From: Hymenobacter rubidus
GTDB lineage: Bacteria; Bacteroidota; Bacteroidia; Cytophagales; Hymenobacteraceae
Reading direction: 5' to 3'
Assembly: GCF_016734815.1 (NCBI RefSeq)
Contig: NZ_JAERQF010000032.1
Span: 1-57,766, forward strand
DNA length: 57,766 nucleotides
The position numbers and the translations under genes were made by a program. Below are positions 32,143 through 39,618 of this stretch, in pieces. Below the pieces are notes generated by a model. The model was not told where the DNA came from. It saw nothing but the letters and a program-made list of their open reading frames with translations, and searched no databases. Each line of letters starts with the position of its first letter. Positions within the stretch are counted from its first letter, which is position 1.

Positions 32143-33069
32143 CTGTTTAGGAAGTAGCGAGCCGAGCGCAAAACACGAAAGACTCCCACAAAAGCGGGAA
32201 ATTTGAGGTGCGACCCATCTCCTTTCCCTCCCTCATGGAAGTCCTGAGCAAAGATATGATTACCCGCTGGATACTGCCCTACCTGCCTACCCGTGCTGGT
32301 GGCCGCCGCTCGGCCGTTGACCCGGCCGAGGTGGTGGGGGCTATCTGCTACAAGCTCAAAACCGGCTGCCAGTGGCGCTGGCTGCCCGTGCGGGCCTTGT
32401 TCACGGGCGAGCCGCTGAGTTGGCAGGGCGTGTACTACCATTTCAACGCGTGGGGTAAGCAAGGGGCTTGGAAGAAGCGGTGGCTCAGCAGCCTGCACCT
32501 GCATCGGCGTACCCTGGACCTGTCCAGCGTCCAACTCGACGGCAGCCATACGCTGGCCAAAAACGGGGGGGCGGCCGTCGGCTACCAGGGCCGCAAAGCG
32601 GGCCGCACCACCAACGCCCTGTTCCTGGCCGACAACCAGGGCCTGCCGCTGGCCGTGGCTACGCCCCAGGCCGGAAACCAGCACGACACATTCGAGTTGG
32701 AGCGCGTCTTTGCCGAACTCTGCGACGTGCTCGAAGCCGCCAACCTGCGCCTGGAAGGCTTATTTCTTAACGCCGACAAAGCCTTTGACGTCAACAGCTT
32801 GCGCCAGGCATGTGCGCGACGCGGCATCGAGGCCAACATCCCGCGAAACCGGCGCTCGGCCGACTGGCAGACCGACGATGAGACGTCGCTGGACCCCGAA
32901 CTCTACCGCTACCGCTTGGCCATTGAGCGCTTGAATGCCTGGCTCGATGGCTTCAAGGCCCTGCTCGTGCGCTACGAAACCAGCCTGCAAAACTGGCTCG
33001 CCCTGCACTGGCTGGCCTTTATGGTACTGCTATTGCGTAAAATTACCCCGCCTCCCACTTCCTAAACAG
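32143..33069 (+). mobile_element. IS5-family insertion sequence
   Basis: About 927 bp bounded by perfect 13-bp inverted ends CTGTTTAGGAAGT (32143-32155 and 33057-33069). It carries one transposase gene whose stop codon lies inside the right end. I could not identify a target-site duplication at these boundaries. It lies between the CsbD terminator and the delta-60 gene, 18 bp upstream of the latter's start. Confidence 0.85.
32235..33065 (+). CDS. IS5-family transposase
   Basis: A 276-residue DDE transposase. The N-terminal DUF4096-type domain is evident (DPAEVVGAICYKLKTGCQWRWLPV, then WQGVYYHFNAW). The catalytic core shows Asp102 in VQLDGSHT, Asp181 in LNADKAFD and Glu231 in YRLAIERLNAWLDGF, in the expected order. 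The frame is intact, so the element may be active. A GTG start at 32208 would add nine residues; I chose the ATG at 32235. Confidence 0.92.
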   Translation: MEVLSKDMITRWILPYLPTRAGGRRSAVDPAEVVGAICYKLKTGCQWRWLPVRALFTGEPLSWQGVYYHFNAWGKQGAWKKRWLSSLHLHRRTLDLSSVQLDGSHTLAKNGGAAVGYQGRKAGRTTNALFLADNQGLPLAVATPQAGNQHDTFELERVFAELCDVLEAANLRLEGLFLNADKAFDVNSLRQACARRGIEANIPRNRRSADWQTDDETSLDPELYRYRLAIERLNAWLDGFKALLVRYETSLQNWLALHWLAFMVLLLRKITPPPTS

Positions 33070-33087
33070 CTTCCTTAGCTCTACTCT

Positions 33088-35634
33088 ATGAAGCCAAACG
33101 CCTTACTCCACCACTTTTGTGGGTTGTTGCTACTTGCCCTAACGATAGGGAGCCGGACTGCACAAGCCCAAGGGCCCACTGTTGACCCCAGCTTTCTGGC
33201 TTTTGGGGTCGCGACGACGGGTTACGCCCGTCAAGCAGTACAGCTACCTAGCGGAAAGCGGGTGGTGCTAGGCGACTTTACACAGGCAGCAGGCATCAGC
33301 ACGCCCAACGGTTTGATTCGCCTGCTGGCGGGCAGCAACCAGCCTGACGCGGTGTTTCAAACCAACACAGCCGCTCTGAACACTGGCGAGGTTGACCAGA
33401 TTTTCAGCTTGCCCAACGACCAAATGCTCCTGTTTTCGCGCAACAGCAACGCTTTGCTAACGCTGGGAGGAGTAAACCAACGTGCCCTATTGCGTCTAAA
33501 TGCCGATGGCACTCCCGATGCTTCTTTTAATATGGGCACCGGTCCCAGTCCAGGTTTAAACGCCGTGGCGGTACAGCCCGATGGGAAGATGCTGCTAGCG
33601 GGTGCTTTTTCGCAATTTAATGGGCAGGCCGTCAACCGCATTATTCGCCTCAATGCGAATGGCTCGCTTGACACATCGTTTCAGTCCAGCATCACCGGCC
33701 AGAATGTTTACATCAGTAAAATACTGTTGCAGGCCGATGGTAGCATAGTAGTAGCTGGCAACTTGCCGGCTTCACAAGGTCCTGCAACGGGCGCCATAGT
33801 GCGGCTGCTCTCAACAGGTGCACCGGATATAAGCTTTAATGCTCCAGCGCTGGTAAGTGGCCTGTATGTGGCCGGACTGGCCGTGCAGCCAGATGCTAAA
33901 ACCCTGGTTGCCTTTGGCTTGGATGCTGGCACCGGAGCCGGTGCCCAACCTTTGATGCGCCTGCTACCCAACGGCAGCGCCGATGCTTCTTTTCAGACAG
34001 GGACGAACTTTAACGCTTGGTTTTATGGGCCAACCCTGGCCACTCAGCCCGTGGTAGTAGAGCCGGGTGGGAATATATTGGTGGGCACAAATGCTACAGC
34101 TTACAACGGACAAGCCGTTGGCCGGGTGGTGCGGCTGCTGCCCAGCGGCAGTTTGGATACCGGCTTTCAAAATATGGGGTTGAACGGCGTCTTGTTTCCC
34201 TATGCCCCAACCTCTATACAACTGCTGACCAGCGGGCAGCTATTGACTAGTTTCGCGCTTCTTAATTCCGATGGCACGATAAATTCCAGCTACGACCCGC
34301 GTCTAAGAAATATTGGGTATGTATCGACCTTGCTCCGGCAGGCTGATGGGAAGCTACTGGTCGGTGGAAATTTTAGCGAAATCAGCGGGCAGGCGGCAGG
34401 CGGACTAGCACGGCTCAATGCCGATGGCACGCCAGACGTCGCCTTCACCACGGCCGCCGTCACCGACGGCATTGTATACGATTTAGGCATACAATCTGAT
34501 GGCAAAATCCTCGTGGGCGGCGAATTCACACGACTAGGAGGCAGTGCCCGGCAGTCACTGGGCCGGCTGCTACCCTCGGGCCAGGCCGATGCGGCGTTTT
34601 CTCCCACTATTCAACCGTACCGGGCACCGGGCTTTCGTCCCATTGTGCGGGCGCTGGCCTTGCAAGCCGATGGCAATGTGCTGCTATCAGGCCGGTTTTT
34701 CTTTCAACCGGTGTCTGGCACGCCCCTCATGCCTTCTTCGGCGCGGGTGCTGGGCAGCACCGGCCAACTCGATAGTGCCTTTCCCAACCTGGCCAATTTC
34801 AACATCAACCGGTTTCTGGTGCAGCCCGATGGCAAAATTGTAGTGGCCGGCCAAGGCTCAGTAGGAACGCAGCCCTTCACGCTGGTGCAACGCGTTTTGC
34901 CCGATGGCACCCCCGACCCGGCCTTCACCACCACCCTGTCCACGGTAGCGCTCGAATCGGTGCGCGACCTGCAACTGGATGCAGCGGGCCGGATTTACGC
35001 CGCCGGCAACTTTGCGCAGTTCGGCAACGTGCCTACCCACACCGTGGTGCGCCTGCTGCCCAACGGCCCCCCCGACCCGTCCTTTATCACCGCGCTTGGC
35101 AGCCAAAGCAACGTGTACGCGCTGGCCCTGCAACCCAACGGCCGCCTGCTGGTGGGCGGGGCGGTGCTCACTACTACTACCCAATCGTACGGCAGCGCCC
35201 GCCTGCTGGCCGATGGCAGCACCGACGCCAGCTACAACTCACCGGCCGGCCCCGACCGGTCGGTGTTCCGGCTGCTGGTGCAGCCCAACGGGGCCATTGT
35301 GGCGGGCGGCGTCTTCACGACGGTCAACGGCCTGCCCATCGTGGCCCTCACCCGTCTGCTTGATGGCAACGTGCTCCGTGTTTCGAGCCAGCATGTGGCA
35401 GCTAGCGCCGAGGCCTGGCCCATCCCCGCCCACGACCAGCTCCATCTGCGCTTGGATGCAGCCAACCGCCCGCAGCGCGTGGAGTTGCTGGATGCGCTGG
35501 GCCGCGTGGTGCTGACTCAGGCGGTGTCGCAAGCCGAAATGACGCTCAATACTTCACCGCTTACGGCAGGGGCCTACGTGCTGCGCGTGCAGTATACCAC
35601 CGGCCCAGTGTCGCGGCGATTAGTTATTGAGTAA
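33088..35634 (+). CDS. Secreted delta-60 repeat protein with T9SS sorting domain
   Basis: The 848-residue secreted protein has a signal peptide (about 1-28, ending AQAQ). About a dozen delta-60 repeats follow, each with the pattern LNADGTPDASF...VQPDGKMLLAG and near 50-60 residues, predicted to form a beta-propeller-like or solenoid structure. The last 75 residues (WPIPAHDQLHLRLD... to AGAYVLRVQYTTGPVSRRLVIE) are a type A T9SS C-terminal signal, so it should cross the outer membrane and be attached or released. Function unknown. The IS element ends 18 bp upstream, so its original promoter may have been displaced. Confidence 0.9.
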   Translation: MKPNALLHHFCGLLLLALTIGSRTAQAQGPTVDPSFLAFGVATTGYARQAVQLPSGKRVVLGDFTQAAGISTPNGLIRLLAGSNQPDAVFQTNTAALNTGEVDQIFSLPNDQMLLFSRNSNALLTLGGVNQRALLRLNADGTPDASFNMGTGPSPGLNAVAVQPDGKMLLAGAFSQFNGQAVNRIIRLNANGSLDTSFQSSITGQNVYISKILLQADGSIVVAGNLPASQGPATGAIVRLLSTGAPDISFNAPALVSGLYVAGLAVQPDAKTLVAFGLDAGTGAGAQPLMRLLPNGSADASFQTGTNFNAWFYGPTLATQPVVVEPGGNILVGTNATAYNGQAVGRVVRLLPSGSLDTGFQNMGLNGVLFPYAPTSIQLLTSGQLLTSFALLNSDGTINSSYDPRLRNIGYVSTLLRQADGKLLVGGNFSEISGQAAGGLARLNADGTPDVAFTTAAVTDGIVYDLGIQSDGKILVGGEFTRLGGSARQSLGRLLPSGQADAAFSPTIQPYRAPGFRPIVRALALQADGNVLLSGRFFFQPVSGTPLMPSSARVLGSTGQLDSAFPNLANFNINRFLVQPDGKIVVAGQGSVGTQPFTLVQRVLPDGTPDPAFTTTLSTVALESVRDLQLDAAGRIYAAGNFAQFGNVPTHTVVRLLPNGPPDPSFITALGSQSNVYALALQPNGRLLVGGAVLTTTTQSYGSARLLADGSTDASYNSPAGPDRSVFRLLVQPNGAIVAGGVFTTVNGLPIVALTRLLDGNVLRVSSQHVAASAEAWPIPAHDQLHLRLDAANRPQRVELLDALGRVVLTQAVSQAEMTLNTSPLTAGAYVLRVQYTTGPVSRRLVIE

Positions 35635-35649
35635 GTTTATACAATAGCA

Positions 35650-35682
35650 CAAAAAGGCCCGCCAGCAATCCTGGCGGACCTT
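35650..35682. terminator. Terminator between convergent genes
   Basis: Stem AGGCCCGCCAG / CTGGCGGACCT with a 4-base loop and A/T runs on both sides. The one mismatch becomes G-U only in minus-strand RNA. Confidence 0.78.
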
Positions 35683-35698
35683 TGTATTTAAGCATATT

Positions 35699-36919
35699 CT
35701 ACGCCGTCACGTCCGCCACGTAGTCGCTCAGGTACCGGTAGCGCTCCGTGAGCTTACCGTTCTTGGCAATAGTGGCCCGCGCAATCACGCCTTCCGCATC
35801 GGGCCCTACCAGGTGGGGCAGCACGTTGTCGATGAGCTGGCGGCCGAAGTCGCGGCTGGCGTTGCGGGGCAGCTCGCAGGGCAGGTTATCCACAGCCATC
35901 ACCGTGATGTTGCTGGTGCGCGAGTAGGGCGGCTCCAGTTCGCCGGTGGCGGGGTTGTAGTCGAAAGCCGGTTCGGCGATGGTGCTGGCGCGCTTCGTGA
36001 CGGGCACCGAGCCGTTCACATCACAGGTCACGTCGGCAATGGTGTTGATGCGGAAATCCGGCCGTTGCGTGTCGGCTTCGGTGAAGAGCAGCGGGGCGGA
36101 CGGGTGCCAGTAGGCGCAGGCAATGAGCAGGTCGGTGACGGGCAGGAAATTGCCGAACGTAGACTCGTACGCCTCGGGGTGCTGATGAAAATCCGGGGTA
36201 TCCCACACGCGGCCGTCGCGGCGACGGTTGTAGTCGGAGCTGCGCAATTGCGTGTACACCGGCTCGTTGAAATCGAGGTAGAGGTAGTCGTACACGCTCA
36301 CGCGCCGGATGCCCATGCGGGTGAGCACCTCCAGCGCGCCCTGCGCCACGCGGCCCGAGCCGGTCACGGCCATCTTGATGGGCGGCAACTTCTTCACCTT
36401 GAAAAACTCCTCCTGCATGTCGTCCATGTCCACGCACTGGTAGGCCGGCTTCAGGTCGTAGAGGCCGTACTTGCGGCCGTAGGTGAGCAGGCCATTATAG
36501 GCCCCCACAATGCCGGCATAGCGCCCAAACGCCACGATGCGCTCGCCGCGCTCGTTGGTCAGCAGCTCGTAGTCGATGAGGGTGATGTGTTGCTTGAGCA
36601 CAGCTTGCAGCAGCTTGCGGTTGGCGGGCTGCTGCTTCACGGTGTGCGAGAAGAAGAGGTAGGTTTTATTTGGAATGAGTTGGTCGACGGGGACCTCCTT
36701 CACGCCCATGAGCACGTCGCAATCCGAAATGTCGTCGCGCACCTCCATGCCGAGGTCGCGGTATTCCTGGTCTTTGTAGCTGCGGATGGCGCTGCTTTGC
36801 ACCACCATGTGCAGGCCGGGAAAAGTCGCCTGGGCTTCGACGCACTTTTTGGGTGTGAGGGGCACGCGCTTGTCGGGCGGGGTTTTGCCTTCGCGAATGA
36901 GGCCGATGGTAAAGGACAT
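35699..36919 (-). CDS. NAD(P)-dependent dehydrogenase, lysine-ketoglutarate reductase / alanine dehydrogenase superfamily
   Basis: A 406-residue cytoplasmic enzyme. IREGKTPPDKRVPLTP at the N terminus is the alanine dehydrogenase/transhydrogenase substrate domain signature. MGVKEVPVDQLIPNKTYLFFSHTVKQQPANRKLL closely recalls the lysine-ketoglutarate reductase half of eukaryotic AASS and Lys1. The dinucleotide-binding loop is VTGSGRVAQGALEVL. It should perform an NAD(P)-linked reductive or oxidative deamination, perhaps making or splitting saccharopine; no other lysine genes adjoin, so the substrate is unproven. A -7 element lies 29 bp upstream of the ATG. Confidence 0.82.
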   Translation of the reverse strand: MSFTIGLIREGKTPPDKRVPLTPKKCVEAQATFPGLHMVVQSSAIRSYKDQEYRDLGMEVRDDISDCDVLMGVKEVPVDQLIPNKTYLFFSHTVKQQPANRKLLQAVLKQHITLIDYELLTNERGERIVAFGRYAGIVGAYNGLLTYGRKYGLYDLKPAYQCVDMDDMQEEFFKVKKLPPIKMAVTGSGRVAQGALEVLTRMGIRRVSVYDYLYLDFNEPVYTQLRSSDYNRRRDGRVWDTPDFHQHPEAYESTFGNFLPVTDLLIACAYWHPSAPLLFTEADTQRPDFRINTIADVTCDVNGSVPVTKRASTIAEPAFDYNPATGELEPPYSRTSNITVMAVDNLPCELPRNASRDFGRQLIDNVLPHLVGPDAEGVIARATIAKNGKLTERYRYLSDYVADVTA

Positions 36920-36947
36920 GAGCGGGGGTGGGGCGGGGATGGGAAAG

Positions 36948-36955
36948 CAAAGCTA
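36948..36955 (-). promoter_or_regulatory. -7 promoter element of the dehydrogenase gene
   Basis: On the minus strand, TAGCTTTG matches TANNTTTG and lies 29 bases before the ATG at 36919. No -33 TTG is seen at normal spacing. Confidence 0.45.
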
Positions 36956-37123
36956 TAGTTTTTGGCAACGACTGACTGCCAACGGCGGTGGGGCGGCCCG
37001 GCTCAACAGGCCTTGGGCTAACCCTGTAAACCCATGAGAGTACAGGACACGTGGCGGCACAACGCACTTGTAATTGGCGCCGTCACCATCCCACTCAACC
37101 CATTCACTTCCTTTCTCTTCTCT

Positions 37124-39343
37124 ATGAAGCAGATTACCCAACCCGTTCACCGCCCCGGCACCCGCTACTACGGGAACTGGCGCACGTTTCTGGCTTTGTG
37201 CACAGCCCTGCTCCTCTTCGCCCCGCTGGCCCAGGCCCAGCGACGCCTGGAAAAACTCAACCGCAGTGTCGTCGCTATTCGCACCAGCACCAGCGCGGTA
37301 TTTGTGAGCTGGCGGCTGTTCGGCACCGACCCCGCTGGCATCGCGTTCAACGTTTACCGGGGCCCTACCCTGGTCAATACCACGCCCATCACCGGTGCTA
37401 CGAACCTTACCGACAACACCACCGTCGATGCGGCTTACACCGTGCGCCCGGTGCTGAACGGCGTGGAGCAACCCGCCTCGGCCGCCGCTACGGTGTGGAC
37501 CGATAAGTTTTTGCGCATTCCGATTCAGCAGCCGGCCGGCGGCACCACACCCGATGGCGTGGCCTACACCTATTCGGCCAACGATGCCAGCGTGGGTGAC
37601 GTGGACGGCGACGGCGAGTACGAAATCATCCTGAAGTGGGACCCGTCGAACTCCAAGGATAACTCTCAGGCCGGCTACACCGGCAACGTGTACCTCGACT
37701 GCTACCGCCTGAACGGCACCCGGCTCTGGCGCATTGATTTAGGCCGCAACATCCGGGCCGGGGCCCACTACACGCAGTTCATGGTGTACGATTTCGACAG
37801 CGACGGCAAGGCCGAAGTAGCCTGCAAAACCGCCGACGGGACCATCGACGGCCGGGGCACGGTCATCGGCAGCGCCACGGCCGACTACCGCGTGACCACG
37901 GCTGGCTCCTCGCTGGGCTACGTGCTGAGCGGGCCCGAATTCCTGACCATGTTCAACGGACGCACCGGCGCGGCCATGGCCAGCACGGCCTACCTGCCGG
38001 CTCGCGGCACCGTGAGCAGCTGGGGCGACAGCTACGGCAACCGCGTCGACCGCTTCATTTCTACGGTGGCTTACCTCGACGGCGTGCGGCCCAGCCTGAT
38101 TATGGGGCGTGGCTACTACACCCGCCTCGTGCGCGTGGCCTGGGACTGGCGCAACGGCCAGCTCACCAACCGCTGGATTTTCGACAGCAACAATACCGGC
38201 TACAGCGGCTACATGAACCAGGGCAACCACCAGCTCACGGTGGGCGACGTGGACGGCGACGGCAAAGACGAGGTGTGCAACGGCGCCAGCGCCATCGACG
38301 ACAACGGCGCGGGGCTCTACAACACCACCCTGGGCCACGGCGACGCCCTGCACATGAGCGACCTGGACCCCAGCCGCCCCGGCCAGGAAGTGTGGCAGTG
38401 CCATGAAGAGCCGGCCCGCTACGGCAACTACGGCCTCGAATTCCGCGACGGCCGCACCGGCCAGGTAATTTGGGGCGTGCCGGGTGGTGGCGCCGACATC
38501 GGCCGCTGCCTGGCCGCCGACATCGACCCCAACTACCCCGGCTACGAGGTGTGGGGCTCGGTGGGCGGCCTCTACTCCTGCACCGGCACCCAGATTAGCC
38601 CCGGCCGGCCCAGCATCGTCAACTTCGCTGTGTGGTGGGACGGCGACCTGAGCCGCGAACTGTTCGACGCCAGCTACAACGCCACCACCGACGCTTCCAC
38701 CGTGCGCCTCGACAAGTGGGTGCCTCCCACCACCGCTGGCGCCAACGGCACCGCCACCCGCATCCTCACCTTCAGCGACGTTGCCACCGGCGACGCCCAA
38801 ACCAACAACACCACCAAAGCCAACCCCTGCCTGACCGCCGACATCCTGGGCGACTGGCGCGAGGAAATCCTGCTTCGTGCCCGTGACAACCAGAGTCTGC
38901 TGCTGTATTCGACTTCGACGCCCACCACCGAGCGCATCTACACGCTCATGCACGACTCGCAGTACCGGCTGGCCGTGGCGCACGAAAACTCGGCCTATAA
39001 CCAACCGCCCCATCCCAGCTTTTTCCTCGGTACCGGCATGGCGGCCCCGCCTCGCCCCAACATTGTACTGGCCGACAGCGCCAACAACGTGGCCACGGCC
39101 GCCCGCGCCACCAACAGCCGCTTGGCCGCGGCCATCTACCCCAATCCTACCACCAGCACCATCCACCTGAGTACGCCCGGCACCTTCACCTATCAGGTAT
39201 ATGACTTCGCCGGCAAGCTGGTGGAGCAAGGCAGCGGCCACAACGACTTCCAGGCTGGCCAGCACCTGCGCGCCGGCCTCTACCTGGTGCGCGTGCAAAC
39301 CGCCGACGGCCAGCAGACGACGGCCAAGGTTAGGAAGGAGTAG
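37124..39343 (+). CDS. Rhamnogalacturonan lyase, PL11 family, with T9SS sorting domain
   Basis: A 739-residue secreted enzyme. A long signal region ends LLLFAPLAQAQ (about residue 39), followed by the family opening RRLEKLNRSVVAIRT...VFVSWRLFGTDP. The seven- or eight-bladed propeller core shows DVDGDGEYEIILKWDPSNSKDN, YDFDSDGKAEVACKTADG and GDVDGDGKDEV, calcium-binding loops typical of RGL11 lyases that cleave rhamnogalacturonan I by beta-elimination. The C-terminal 75 residues (AAIYPNPTTSTIHLS... to AGLYLVRVQTADGQQTTAKVRKE) form a type A T9SS signal. No pectin utilisation cluster adjoins. The ATG at 37124 is used; the frame upstream is non-coding in character. Confidence 0.92.
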   Translation: MKQITQPVHRPGTRYYGNWRTFLALCTALLLFAPLAQAQRRLEKLNRSVVAIRTSTSAVFVSWRLFGTDPAGIAFNVYRGPTLVNTTPITGATNLTDNTTVDAAYTVRPVLNGVEQPASAAATVWTDKFLRIPIQQPAGGTTPDGVAYTYSANDASVGDVDGDGEYEIILKWDPSNSKDNSQAGYTGNVYLDCYRLNGTRLWRIDLGRNIRAGAHYTQFMVYDFDSDGKAEVACKTADGTIDGRGTVIGSATADYRVTTAGSSLGYVLSGPEFLTMFNGRTGAAMASTAYLPARGTVSSWGDSYGNRVDRFISTVAYLDGVRPSLIMGRGYYTRLVRVAWDWRNGQLTNRWIFDSNNTGYSGYMNQGNHQLTVGDVDGDGKDEVCNGASAIDDNGAGLYNTTLGHGDALHMSDLDPSRPGQEVWQCHEEPARYGNYGLEFRDGRTGQVIWGVPGGGADIGRCLAADIDPNYPGYEVWGSVGGLYSCTGTQISPGRPSIVNFAVWWDGDLSRELFDASYNATTDASTVRLDKWVPPTTAGANGTATRILTFSDVATGDAQTNNTTKANPCLTADILGDWREEILLRARDNQSLLLYSTSTPTTERIYTLMHDSQYRLAVAHENSAYNQPPHPSFFLGTGMAAPPRPNIVLADSANNVATAARATNSRLAAAIYPNPTTSTIHLSTPGTFTYQVYDFAGKLVEQGSGHNDFQAGQHLRAGLYLVRVQTADGQQTTAKVRKE

Positions 39344-39371
39344 CATCAAGAAGCGCTTGCGCTAAGTAAGA

Positions 39372-39479
39372 AACGTCATGCAGAGCGCAGCGAAGCATCT
39401 TGCGTGCTGAAGTAATCAACGTTCCATCGATTGATTTACTTCGGCACGCAAGATGCTTCGCTGCGCTCTGCATGACGTT
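39372..39479. repeat. Large palindrome, HAERSEA family, copy 4
   Basis: Outer arms AACGTCATGCAGAGCGCAG... are perfect for about 35 bp; with mismatches the pairing continues almost to the centre near 39425. It has the same arm variant as the copy at 5508 but a different centre. It lies between the lyase and the gcvP promoter. Confidence 0.9.
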
Positions 39480-39566
39480 CTATTTTCGTCTGGTTCAAAC
39501 CATAATTTCACCCCCAAACCCGACAATCTCAAAATTCTGCCAAGCCACGGGAAGTCATTCCAGGGT

Positions 39567-39574
39567 TACCTTTG
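39567..39574 (+). promoter_or_regulatory. -7 promoter element of gcvP
   Basis: TACCTTTG on the plus strand matches TANNTTTG and lies 45 bases before the gcvP ATG. No TTG is found at the -33 position. Confidence 0.5.
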
Positions 39575-39618
39575 TTATCCCGGAACCTAGCTCCCTCCCC
39601 CATCTTTTTTTCGTGTTT

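Noticed and set aside
32130..33080. Target-site duplication for the IS element
   Set aside because: Bases next to the 13-bp ends (GAGC on the left, CTTC on the right) do not match for 2, 3 or 4 bp, so none is claimed.
37739..39349. A 536-codon minus-strand open frame opposite the rhamnogalacturonan lyase
   Set aside because: Same GC-driven antisense effect. The plus-strand product has a signal peptide, calcium-binding loops and a T9SS domain.
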